Part shown: piece after piece, positions 45,950-57,249 of the stretch
How the letters are laid out: the number at the start of each line of letters is the position of its first letter
Numbering within the stretch: the stretch's first letter is position 1
Origin: Beta vulgaris subsp. vulgaris
Taxonomy: Eukaryota > Streptophyta > Magnoliopsida > Caryophyllales > Amaranthaceae
Assembly (NCBI RefSeq): GCF_026745355.1
Contig: NC_079202.1
Location: 46,636,873-46,700,872 of the forward strand
Length of the DNA: 64,000 nt
Reading direction: 5' to 3'
The notes under the pieces: generated by a model
What the model was told of the DNA's origin: nothing
Databases searched by the model: none
The model's input: the letters and a program-made list of their open reading frames with translations, nothing else
Position numbers and translations under genes: made by a program

Positions 45950-47785
45950 TAAGAAAGGGAAGGGGAATGGTGTTCCTCTACAACTTCTTCTTCAACCACA
46001 TCCTCCAACTTTTTCATCACCACCCCATGATGTAGTTCAACCTGTTCCTTCAGCTCCTCCAAGGCACGAGCCATAGATCCATCTTCTTTGCTGCGCAACC
46101 ACGGTATCACTCAATCTTCATAAGACTTAGATATATCAGTTTTGGCATCCAAAGTCCAATGAAGATGATTGTAAAATTTTATCATATGTTGTGCAGGAAG
46201 GCAGACTTCATTAACCCAGTTAGTGTCATCCGGATTTTCCTGTTCCTTACCCTTGGAACTAGAGGCAGATGGGGGATGTTGTGAAGGAACTGGGGAGGTT
46301 TGAGTGGAAACAGAAGGTGAAGGGTGATAAATGGGAGGAAGAAATGGTGGTGTGGGTGGAAGAGTTGTGGAGGTGGAAGCAAAAGGATTTGGTCCTTTTA
46401 TTTCATCCTTCAACTGCTCAAAACTTGAAGGAACAGAGAAGGACGAAGGTGAAATGGAGGGTATTTTTGTGAAAGGAACAGAGAGTTTGGGAGATGGTGG
46501 AGGTATGGTTCCTTGAGAGTAGAGGGTACCTGTTCCTCATTATCCGAAAGGACTAAAGGAGAGTCCTCGTTGGAAGGAACAGGAACAGGAGCAATTTTTC
46601 GACGAGTGCTCTTTCTCACTCTCAAAGGAACAGAGGGTTTAGGCTTAGTGGCAATGTGTTTGCGCCTCTTAGGTTTTCGGTTCCTCCGGTTAGGAACAGG
46701 GTTATCCAAGATTACATCATTCTTCTTCTAAGTCAGTTTGGGCATTTTCTTTTTCCTGAGGAACTGGAAGCCATTCTTCCTTGAATGAGAACACCTTCTT
46801 GGACAGACAACCAAGTCCATTTAGGGTCTTCTCATTCAAATGTTCCCTTGTTTGACCCTATGGTGGTCCAACCAGTAAGTCTTACTTCAAAATGATGAAG
46901 TAAGAAGTTATCAAGGCACCGTACCCAATAACACAATGATTTTCAATGCATGGTTAATGTGTTGAATGAAGAGGGAAGGGAAATTATTTGTATGTGTGGT
47001 CCAAGCAAAACATGTAACACATATCCAAGAGACCCACTTCATTCCTCTTTTCAGTTCGAGGAATGAGTGCTCTCCAAACCAAGTTAAACAGTACTTTGTG
47101 AATGGGAGAGAGTAGATTATGTTAAGTTTGTTTTGGCCAGCTGTTCCTCCAAAATATTCTAAGATTTTGTCTTGAGGAAAATTCGGAAAGGAAACAGTTC
47201 CTTTCCTTTTAAAATACAAATCAGTTCCTTTGCAAGGAACTTCCCATACTTTGCTTAAAGTTGCTTGATTAAACCTTATTTTCTTGCCTCTAACTTCAGT
47301 TGTGCAAGTTCCATTAGTATTAACAAAATTTGCACAAAACTCATCCATAGCTAGAGGAACAAGAGCATTATTAAAGGCGAATTCAAACAAGAATTCCATG
47401 CCTTGTTCCTTTAGAATGGAGGTTAATTCTAGAAATTCAATTTTATTGCCCATTCTAAATCGACGCAAAAGCCCAAGACATACCTAGATTCACTTCGTTC
47501 GACCCTTTTCTTGGAAGACGAAGAAACAGTTCCTTTGGAAGGAACAGGTGCAGTTTCTTCTTCTTCCCCCTGAGATTGTTCCGGGGTTTCTTCTTCATCG
47601 TCTTCCCCAATCAATTTTCTTCTTCTCATGCTCCTTCTAGGAGATTCTAATTGCTGTTCCTCTATGGGGTTTTCTTGAATTATGTCGGTTTCAAGGGTTT
47701 TAGTTGGAGATGAAGAAATTTCCATTTTTGAAGTGTCGGTTGTTTTTGGTGTTGGAAAAGGTGAGTTTCTTGAAGTTTTTGCCAT
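45950..47785 (-). pseudogene. Envelope-like third ORF of the SIRE element
   Basis: This lies downstream of pol. It starts at 47785 (MAKTSRNSPFPTPKTTDTSK) with an acidic Ser/Glu region. A 1-base shift near 47470 leads into a globular domain (EFCANFVNTNGTCTTEVRGK, KIRFNQATLSKVWEVP) with the layout of the 'putative plant transposon protein' domain found in many plant retroelements. Next come a Pro/Ser-rich basic stretch (about 46709-46200) and a C-terminal acidic coiled-coil-like end (LEELKEQVELHH, KKLEDVVEEEVVEE) closing near 45957. SIRE elements carry an envelope-like ORF here, but membrane function has not been shown and I see no convincing transmembrane segment. Several indels and stops break the frame. 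The domain assignment is by remembered pattern. Confidence 0.6.
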
Positions 47786-48362
47786 GATTTTCGAAGGTTT
47801 GGAGGTTTTTATGGAGTATCAAAGGGTGTGATGAGGTTTCGGATTTGGTGAAGATGAAGCGTTTGAGAGGAACACGGTTTCTTTAGATGGATTGAAGAAG
47901 GAAGTTTTGCATGTAATAGTAATCATTGCACGCGGGAAAGAAATAAAGCAAAAGAAATAAAAATAAAAATAAAAAGGAAGAAAACGAAAAGATAAAAGAG
48001 AACCAAGATTTAATTAAACTGGTTCCCCTTATTTTTGGGATTTATCGGATTTTTCGGATTTTTATGAATTTTAATTTTTGAAAGAAAATAAATGCTAAGG
48101 AACTTGTGCTATAGGAACAACTAATGCTACATATCAATATCTTCATACTATGCATGTTTCTTGACCTTAGGAACAGTAAGGGGAGTATTATGTGACATTT
48201 GTGAGTTGTTTAGTTTCTTTGACTTCATGGTTATGTTTTACAACATTCCAATTTGCAATGGTCTTAGGCAATTAAACACAATTATTTTTAGCACACAAAG
48301 TCACTCAATTTGATTCAAACATGGGGGGAATTGACATAGGAACAATCACTTAATTTTTATTA

Positions 48363-49529
48363 CGGTTATTTCATGAGGTACCCCTGAATACTTATAAAAT
48401 TCACACGGTACCCACAAATTTTTTGAAATTCACATGGTACCCCTCAGTTTACCAAAAATGCACCAGATGCCCTTAATGACTAATGGACGTTAACACCATT
48501 AGTCATTAAGGGCTAATATGCCACACGACAACTTCCTATTGGCTCCCTAAAAGATTATTTAGTTAATTAAAAAAAACTAATTAATTAATAAAAAACTTAA
48601 AAAAAAACCAAACCCAGCCACCACTGCCACCACCCCCGCCACCCTTTCGCCGGCAGTACCCCACCCCTGCAACCCCCCTACGCCAGCGACCTTCCCTGCC
48701 CCCACCCCTTCCCCGGCAGCCCTCCTCTTCCCTGCCCCCACCCCTTCCCCGGCAGCCCTCCTCTTCCCTCCGAAACCACCTTCACCCCTCGAAACCCCCC
48801 TCCTAACCCCTTGAAACACCCCCTTTGCACCACAGTCGGCGCCAAAACTCCCTCCACGGCGCCGGCGAAGCTTCGTCGCCCCACTTCTTGCCATCCCCAC
48901 CCTCTTTCCCCCCTTAAACAACCACCTACAAACCTTGAAACCCCCAAATCGAAACCCTAATTTTTTATTTGGGGGTTTTCGATTTGGGGGTTTTATGTGG
49001 TGTTTTAAGGAGTGAAATGGGTTGAGGATGGTCGAGAAATGTTCGTCGGTACCGGGGATGTGGTTTAGGCGCCGGCCGTGGGGTGGAGGGAGGTTTTTTG
49101 AGGGGGTGGGTTGGGGTTTTGGCATCGGGATGGTGGTTATGCGGGGAGGGGAAGGCTACCGGCGAGGGTGTGACACCAACGGTCCTCCTCGCCGGCGCAT
49201 GAGGGTGACGGAGGCGGTAAAGGCGGTGGGATTACCGCCGGCATGTGGTGGCAGTGGTGGGCCGGTGGCTAGGGGTTGAGATTTTTTTAAAATTTTTTAA
49301 TTTTTTTAAAGTTTTTTAATTAATTTTGTTTAATTATTAACAAAATATTTTTTAGAGAGCCAATACGAAGTTGCCACGTGGCTTAATGACTAACGAAACT
49401 TAACGCTGTTAGTCATTAAGGGCATCTGGTGCATTTTTAGTAAACTCAAGGGTACCTGGTGAATTTTTTTAAAAAAATGGGTACCACGTGAATTTTCAAA
49501 GAACTCAGGGTTACCTCATGAAATAACCG
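48363..49529. mobile_element. Nested non-autonomous Mutator-like element, 1167 bp
   Basis: Begins CGGTTATTTCATGAGGTA and ends in its inverse, with a perfect 9-bp duplication TTTTTATTA (48354-48362, 49530-49538), which is diagnostic of Mutator-type insertion. The inverted arms are long, roughly 150-190 bp, including TGCACCAGATGCCCTTAATG and the inner CATTAAGG copies. The centre (48600-49280) is very GC-rich with a 36-bp tandem duplication (CCTGCCCCCACCCCTTCCCC twice, 48690-48765). It has long open frames but no recognisable protein; a captured gene fragment (Pack-MULE) is possible. Confidence 0.9.
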
Positions 49530-52500
49530 TTTTTATTAAGCCTAGCTCAAGCCTTAATTTTTCATATCTATCTCTTTGTAAAGGCTTAGTTAGGATATCA
49601 GCAATCTGATAATCAGTTTGACAAAACTCAAGTTTGATCAAACCTTTTTCAACATTTTCTCTTAAAAAGTGATGTCTAATATGTATATGCTTTACTCTAG
49701 AGTGATGCACTGGATCTTTAGATATACTGATAGCACTTGTATTGTCACAATAAATAGGAACACATTCAAAGTTTATTCCATAGTCACTAAGTTGTTGTTT
49801 TATCCAAAGTATTTGAGAGCAACATGCAGCAACATCAGCTACATATTCTGCTTCAGCAGTGGATAAAGCAACTGTGTTTTGTTTCTTGGTACTCCAAGAA
49901 ACTACTATGACCAAGGAATTGTGCCATACTTGAGGTGCTTTTCCTATTAACAAGATCTCCAGCATAATCTGCATCTGCATATCCTTTTAGTTCGAATGTA
50001 TCACTTCTTGGATAGTAGAGTCCAAGATCATCTGTTCCTTTAAGGTATTTAAGAATTCTCTTCACAACAGTGAGGTGAGACTCCTTTGGATTTGCTTGAA
50101 ATCTAGCACACAAACCAACACTGAAAGCTATGTCTGGACGACTAGCAGTTAGATACAAAAGTGAATCAATCATTCCTCTATATTTTGTTTGATCCACACT
50201 TGTTCCTATGGAGTCTTCATCTAATCTAGTTGAAGTTCCCATAGGAGTGTGATTTATCTTTGAATTTTCAAGGCCATATTTCTTTAATAGTTCCTTTATG
50301 TATTTTTGTTGGTGAACAATTATACCTTTTTCAGTTTATTTGATTTGTAGTCCAAGAAAGAAATTTAACTCACCCATCATACTCATTTCAAATTCATTGC
50401 TCATGAGACTTGAGAATTCTTTGCACAATGTTTCATTAGTAGCTCCGAATATGATGTCATCAACATATATTTGAACAAGCAAAATATCAGTTCCTTTAGA
50501 TTTTAGGAACAAGGTTTTATCAACCTTTCCTCTTTTAAAGTTGTTTTCTAAAAGGAACTTAGATAATCTCTCATACCATGATCTAGGTGCTTGTTTTAAC
50601 CCATAAAGAGCTTTATCAAGCTTGTAGACATGATTTGGGAGATTGTTATTTTGAAACCAGGGGGTTGTTCAACTATACATCTTCGTTTAGATAGCCATTT
50701 AAAAATGCACACTTAACATCCATTTGATATAATTTGAATCCCATGTAAGCAGCAAATGCAATTAAGATTCTAATGGCTTCTAATCTAGCTACAGGAGCAA
50801 AGGTTTCTTCATAATCAATTCCTTCTTGTTGGTTATAACCTTTTACTACAAGTCTAGCTTTGTTTCTTACAATGGTTCCATATTCATCTAGTTTGTTTCT
50901 AAACACCCATTTCAAGCCAATTACTTTTTGTTGTTTAGATGAAGGAACTAGATGCCATACCTTGTTTCTTTCAAACTCATTTAATTCAGCTTGCATTGCA
51001 ATAATCCAATCAGAGTCAGTTAAGGCTTCTTCATGATTTCTTGGTTCCATCATTGATAGGAACGCATGAAATGCACAAAAGTTCCTTAACTGAGATCTAG
51101 TTTGCGTACCTTTGGATATGTCGCTGATTATGAGTTCCACTGATGTGACTTTTGTAATCTCCAAGGTTTTGGTTGAAACTCTCTTATAGGGACATGTTGT
51201 TCCTCATGAGTTCCTTGATTGGATGAGGAGCTCTGCTCTGTTGTTCCTCTGTTAGCCTCGGTGGACTCAGTTCCTTCATTTAGAGGAACAGGAGCATCTT
51301 CTCCTCCTTGAGGAACAGGATTATCATTGATCTCAATATTTTTGAATTCCTCGTTCCTTTCCTCTTTCACTTCTTCTTCTTCTTCTTGTGGGTCTGTGTT
51401 CCTTGGACTAGGTTGCGCTAACCCTATCTCATAGTCATCAACCTGTATGCTTGGATTATGTTTGTCAGATTCATCAAAGATTACATGAATGCTTTCTTCA
51501 ACACACATAGTTCTCTTGTTATATACTCTATAGGCTTTACTATGTGAGGAGTATCCTAAAAATGTTGCTTCATCACTCCTTGCATCAAATTTTCCAAGAT
51601 TATCTTTTCCATTATTATGCACATAACATTTGCATCCAAATGTTCTAAAATAGGTGATGTTTGGTTTCTTTCCAAAGTAAAGTTCATAAGGAGTTTTATT
51701 AATGATAGGTCTCATCATGGCACGATTAATTATGTGACAAACAGTATTAACAGCTTCAGCCCAAAGGTTCCTTGGAAGTTCACTAGCAATTAACATGGTT
51801 CTAGACATTTCCTCCAAAGTTCTATTTTTCCTTTCTACAACACCATTTTGTTGTGGTGTTCTAGGGGCAGAAAAATTATGATCTAGGCCATTATCTCTGC
51901 TTAGGTCATCAAATTTATAATTTTCGAATTCCTTGCCATGATCTGATCTAATGTGCATTATTTTATGTCCACTTAGGTTTTGAACTCTTTTAGCAAAGAC
52001 AAGAAACTCATCATAAGTTTCATCTTTACTAGAGAGAAAAATAACCCAAGTGTACCTAGAGTAGTCATCTACAATCACAAGTACATACCTCTTTCCACTT
52101 CTGCTTTGAATTCTCATGGGTCCACATAAGTCCATATGAATTAACTCTAATGGTTTAGTGGTACTTACAATCGTTTTAGATTTGAAAGAGGATCTTACTT
52201 GTTTACCTCGTGCACATGCATCACAAATTGATCAATATGAAATTTTATGGATGGTAATCCTAAAACAAGGTCTTTTGATCTAAGTTTCTCAAGAATGAAA
52301 AGCTAGCATGTCCTAGACGCTTGTGCCATAGAAGTGAATCATCTTCAATAACACTAAGACAAGTTAAATTGATTTGAGGAACAAGGTCTAGATCCACAAT
52401 GTATGTGTTCCCTTTCCTTGTTCCTTCCAAATAACCTTCTTAGTTTTAATGTTGATGATTAAGCATTTTTCTTATCAAATTTTACAGTATTTCCTTTGTC

Positions 52501-52748
52501 ACAGAATTGAGAAATGCTTAATAGATTATGTTTTAGACCTTCAACTAAAAATACATTTTCAATGGAGTGTAATGGTGACTTACCACCTTACCCATAGCAA
52601 CAATGTTACCTTTCTTATTATCACCAAATGTTACACTGCCACCTTCATAGGTTGTGAGTGAGAGAAACTTCGTTTTGTCTCCTGTCATGTGCTTGGAACA
52701 ACCACTATCGAGATACCAAGTGTTGTTCCCCCTCACTCCAACCTGCAA
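49516..52748 (-). pseudogene. Copia pol: protease, integrase, reverse transcriptase, RNase H
   Basis: Protease: WYLDSGCSKHMTGD (about 52720-52680). Integrase 52135-51300: VDDYSRYTW, RSDHGKEF and TPQQNGVVERKNRT give the D, D, E acids. Reverse transcriptase: [12 protein letters not shown] (about 50700) and YVDD (50467-50456). RNase H: STAEAEYVA (about 49868), YCDNTSA and HIRHHFLRE. Damage: 1-base losses near 50665 and 50650, an in-frame TAA at 50338-50336 (CAA-to-TAA type change), and a shift between the frames ending 49853 and starting 49980. The last codon was altered by the nested MULE, which now supplies TVIS and a stop after ELGLIK. As assembled it cannot make an intact polyprotein. Confidence 0.9.
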
Positions 52749-52755
52749 AAATCAA

Positions 52756-54585
52756 CTAGTTGTTAGTTGAAGGAACCCCATCTTTCGTGGGTTCCTGTTC
52801 TTGACTAGGATTTGTTTTGACAACCCATTTTTTCTTACTTATTGTCACATTTTTCCCAATCATCTCAGATTTTAGTTGACATTGATTTATGTAATGACCT
52901 ACCTTGCCACAATACATACAGAACTTATCACTAGGTAGATCAACATATTTCTTTGTCTTGTTCCTTTTCTTGTAGTTTTCAAAACCAAGACCTTCCTTCC
53001 TTTTGGTCTGTGGTTTCTCAATCCACTTAGGAACTTTCATGATTTTGCCTCTGTTCCTTGCGACAACCAGTTCCTTTTTAAGATTACAGATCTGTTCCTT
53101 TAAAATATTTTTCTCTTTATTTATTTTTTCAATCTCAGATCTGTATCCTTTCAAAGGGGTTGATCTTATATCAAAGGAACTCAGAACAGGGACAAATTCC
53201 TTCAAGTGTGAAATCTCTAAATTAATTAGATAATTTTCATTTTTCAAACTTCATAACATTCTTTGATTTTTAAGTTTTTATCAAAACAAATCAAAAAATC
53301 TAGTTTCGACATCAGTTCTCATTTTCTTAAGCCATTCTATGTGTTCCTTGCAAACCTTTAAGGCTTGTTCCGTTTGTTCACGTTTTTCACGTTCATCTCT
53401 ACATTCAAGAATTGCATCATAAAGAAGATCATATATTTCAGTCCTAGTTTTACCATCTAGTTCTGACTCAAGTCCATGTTGACTTACCTCAATTTTTTCT
53501 TCATCTTCTTTTTCGTCAGTGTTTGCCATGAGGCAAAGGTTTGCTGTTTCTTCAGTTGGTTGTTCCTCTTCTTCTTCCGTCTCTGAATCTCCCCAAGCAG
53601 CTATCATAGCTTTGCGCACATTTGCCTTAGAGAAAGGTGCTTTTGATTCTTTGTTCCTTTCAGCAAAGCGTTCCTTGTTCCTTTCTTTGGTTTTGTCTTT
53701 TCCCAAAGAGGACATTCTTGATGAAGTGATCTGTACTTCCACATTTATGACAAGCAGCTTTGTTAGAAAATTTCTTAGTTTTACCTTTGAAGTTTCCATT
53801 CTTCATGTTCCTGTACATCTTTCGAAATTTTCGAACCATGAGGGCTGCTTCTTCTTCTTCAGAGTCCGAATCATCTTCATCATCTGCTTTGAGAGCAATT
53901 GATTTTGATTTGGAGCTTTCACCATATTCAGTATCAAGGTGAAGCTCATGAGTCATAAGTGACCCTGCCAGCTGTTCTAAGTTGAACTTAGTGAAGTCTT
54001 TTGTTTCTTGAAGAGCGGTGACTTTAGCCATCCATCTGTCCTTAGGAAGACTCCTAAGAACCTTTCGAACCTGTTCCTCAGATGAAATAAACTTTCCAAG
54101 AGAAGCCAACTCATTTATAATGTTAGTAAAACGAGTAAACATGTCTCGGATGCTTTCTTTGGATTTCATGCAGAACAGTTCATATTGATTCATAAGTAAA
54201 TCAATTTTCGATCTTTTAACTTCATTAGTTCCTTCGTGGGTTACTTCTAGTAAATCCCATATTTGCTTTGCGGATTTGCATCCCATGATCCTATTATGTT
54301 CATGGGGTCCAAGTCCACAATGCAATAATTTAATAGCCATGGCATTTACTTCCATTTTTCAAAATCAGATTTGTCATAATCAGAGAGGGGTTTAAGAGTT
54401 ACCTCATTTTTGTCATTTGTAGTTGTGACTTCGAAATCACCAACTTCAATGACTCTCCATACCTGATAGTTTTCAGCCTTGATGAATATCTCCATGCGGT
54501 TCTTCCAATAGTTGTAGTACTTCCCATTGAACATAGGAGGCCTTTGAGTGGAATAACCTTCTTCAAGTTTCTCGGTGGTATTCAT
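52756..54585 (-). pseudogene. SIRE-type gag
   Basis: Starts MNTTEKLEEGYSTQRPPMF, then NGKYYNYWKNRMEIFI, KQIWDLLEVTHEGTNEVK and LRSLPKDRWMAKVTALQE, all typical of SIRE/Maximus gag. There are two zinc-knuckle-like motifs: CHKCGSTDHFIKN (about 53755), where a 1-base loss removes the last cysteine from frame, and CMYCGKVGHYINQC (about 52920-52880). Between them is a long charged, probably coiled-coil stretch. Frames are broken by single-base indels near 54350 (in an A run), 53720 and 53270. Confidence 0.85.
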
Positions 54586-54635
54586 TGTTCCTTGGATCTT
54601 TTCCTCAATAGGGTTTCCTATCTTACGTGAGTTCT

Positions 54636-54649
54636 AGCTCTGATACCAA
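54636..54649 (-). promoter_or_regulatory. Primer-binding site (initiator Met tRNA)
   Basis: Immediately inside the 5' LTR the minus strand reads TTGGTATCAGAGC, complementary to the 3' end of plant initiator-methionine tRNA. Confidence 0.92.
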
Positions 54650-54650
54650 T

Positions 54651-56019
54651 TGTTATTTCCCTAGGAACACTACAAGAGGGGGGTGAATTGTAGGTGTAGA
54701 AATAAACGTAACTTTTTGCGGAAATTAAAACTTAAACGAATAAACAAGCTAAAGGAACACAAGGGATTTTTACGAGGAAAAACTTCTTGGGCCCAACAAG
54801 AAGAAACAACCTCGACCACTAGGGATTTTAAACTCAACACTTTCACTAATTAGGCCAAACAACTCTGTTACAACCTAATTCTAACTCGAGCCCACCTTGA
54901 GTTCCTAAACTCAAGTTCCTGAACCACTGTTCCCTTAACAGCAGTTCCTCTCAACTTCACTCGAAGTTTTCTCACACATACAAGCTTCACTCAAAGCCTT
55001 TCTCTTACAGAACTTCACTCAAAGTTCCCTTACCCCAAAAACAAAATACAATTGATCGAAATAAGCTTAGTGGAATTAGAGTAAGAAGGCAAAGAACAAA
55101 TGGCTATTATGAGAGAATGAAGGCACTGACACTTAATAAGTTAAACTCACTTAATTACTTAGTCAGACACAATTTTGGAACTTATCTAGACTTCTATATT
55201 TATAGTGTTAATCATGAAGAACGTGGGATTAATGTTAGAGTACACGTTTTAATCCATTTACCCATGATGTTCCTTCCCCTAAGGAACACGTTTTACATCA
55301 TGTCCCATGATCCCATGAACTATAAATGAACGTGGATAAAATGCAGCCATTACTCCTAAATAATAGGAGTTCCTTGAGCATTATCCGAAAATCAGTTTTT
55401 ATAAACTCTTTTTATCTTTAAATCTGAATTTCTAATCTTTAAGAAAATAATATCTTTGAAATAAAATCTTTCTAACAACCGGATATTTATTTTCTTATTT
55501 TCCGAAAAATAAAATCTTTTCCAAAACAGATTTTCTTTTTAAAACTGATTTTATCATTTGAAATTAGAAATAACTAATTTCCTATAATCTAGGCATGACT
55601 TACTCCATTATCTTTTAACGTTATACTAAGTACACGCCTAAGTCTAGTTCCTTATATTAGTTCAGTTCCTTTAACATATTTGCTAAGTGCCACTTGAGTT
55701 TGTTCCTTACAAAGGAACAAACGCTTCATTCTCAAATATTCTGCCACAGTTCCTTACCATTCTTTCTTTGTTCCTTTACATTGGAACTAGAAAATAAAAC
55801 GCCTAGCTTCTATTATTCTTGATCCAATGCTTGCTCCAGTATCAACATAGAAACTTCTTTACTTAGCCTTTGAAATCCTCTCTTGACTTCTTCATTGACT
55901 TCGTATTCTCCCAGTTCCTTGCATTGATACCTTAGACACCATACACTTAAATAATTCATTAGTTCACTACTTAGTTTGTTCCTTTGTTTCTTTGTCATTA
56001 TTAAAACTAGGGTTCAACA
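54651..56019 (-). repeat. 5' LTR of the Copia element
   Basis: 1369 bp. Partner of 44025-45393. On the minus strand it begins TGTTGAACCC and ends in AACA. Confidence 0.95.
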
Positions 56020-56026
56020 CGAATTA

Positions 56027-56344
56027 CTCCCTTCGTTTCCTAAAGATCTTCCCACTTATTGTTCCTACAGATACCAAGGAAAATCAAGATGTGTGGGGCA
56101 TGGTGTGAATAAAGTAGGAGAGAGAAAGGGGTTAAAATAAATAAACAAATAAAAAGGGGTTAAAGTAGGAGAGAGAAAGGGAGTAAAATTGAATTAATAA
56201 TGTAATGGTGGACCATATAATAATGACATGAGAGGGTAAATAGGGAAATTTGTTTTGCCAAATAAGGAATAAAGCAAAAGAGGGAAGATCTTTTGGAAAC
56301 ACCCTTAAACGGAAAGAGGGAAGATCTTTAGGAAACGGAGGGAG
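56027..56344. mobile_element. Stowaway-like MITE beside the Copia element
   Basis: 318 bp. CTCCCTTCGTTTCCTAAAGAT pairs with ATCTTTAGGAAACGGAGGGAG, with TA flanks at 56025-56026 and 56345-56346. Same family as 25827-26142. It had inserted into the fourth unit of the ~270-bp array (GAATTA | TAGCAAAA). Confidence 0.88.
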
Positions 56345-56346
56345 TA

Positions 56347-56520
56347 TGTAGCAAAATTTATATACAGATAGCTTAATATAATAATTTAAGTTGTTCATTC
56401 AACACGAAACTCTAACTTTCGCTTATCCAAAGCTCGTTATATGTATTTAAATCTATGAAGAACTCTATTTTTGTTAAAAAATAAAGAAAATTGATAACAT
56501 GGCAATCCTATGTGGCGCGC
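56347..56520. repeat. Remainder of the fourth ~270-bp repeat unit
   Basis: AGCAAAATTTATATACA...TTAAGTTGTTCATTCAACACG...ATGTATTTAAATCTATG continues the unit interrupted at 44024 and ends with CATGGCAATCCTATGTGG as units 3 and 4 do. Confidence 0.8.
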
Positions 56521-56542
56521 TCATGCTCCCGAAAAGTTCCTC

Positions 56543-56544
<2 letters not shown>

Positions 56545-56582
<38 letters not shown>
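56545..56582. repeat. (AT)n microsatellite
   Basis: About 19 AT units. Confidence 0.95.
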
Positions 56583-56584
<2 letters not shown>

Positions 56585-57249
56585 ATTTAGTACAAGGTGA
56601 TCATGAGTCAGACTGATTTATGCAACTTTTTAGGATGGTTTTAATATTTAAATTTGAGACAAACTAATTGGAATGTTCGGTCCAAAACTTAGTTCAGAAA
56701 AAAAAAAGATTATCAAAAACGTAAAAAAAAACATTCCCGATGCCCAATGTGTTGAAAAAAGTTTGCCTTTAGCCTGATTGGGTAAAAGTTAATTGACTCT
56801 ATTTATTTATGTTTATTCAAAAATTAAGATTAATTTAAGAAATATATTAAATTTGAATTTTGCTCTTACTTTCAAATGTTAAGCGTGACCCACAAACTCA
56901 CTTCTCCTTCTTGTTCTCTTTAGTTTCACACTAACGGGATAGGGTTTGTGTTCATACATAATATATAAAACTCACGAAAATAATCGAATGGTGTGATTTA
57001 TTCGGACAAATAGTCCTATAGGTAGGAGTTTTTTTTTTTTGGTAAAAATATAAGTTGATATATACCAAAAAGGCGAGTAAGAGCCTTCATACAACCTAAC
57101 AGCAAACAACAATTAACAAACCACCACCACAGCTATAAAAACCTCCCAAAATACCAATACCTCCAAAATATAACTATCAGCTATACACAATCTATCTGGC
57201 TACTATACATATATAACTTGTTAAACCATTCTAATTATGCATTACTCCA

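Larger units (their letters stand above)
44025..56019 (-). mobile_element. SIRE-type Ty1/Copia retrotransposon, 12.0 kb
   Basis: Complete frame: 5-bp duplication CGAAT (44020-44024, 56020-56024), two 1369-bp LTRs (TGTTAT...TCAACA), an initiator-Met tRNA primer site beside the right LTR and a polypurine tract beside the left LTR, so the element reads on the minus strand. Gag, protease, integrase, reverse transcriptase and RNase H appear in Copia order, followed by a long 3' region with an envelope-like ORF. Gag motifs, size and this extra ORF point to the SIRE/Maximus lineage. The LTRs differ by about two substitutions plus several 1-bp indels, indicating a recent insertion. A 1167-bp MULE is nested at the end of pol. 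Confidence 0.93.

Noticed and set aside
48577..49125. 182-codon Gly/Arg-rich open frame inside the nested MULE
   Set aside because: GC-rich sequence favours long frames; three frames are open at once and none resembles a known protein.
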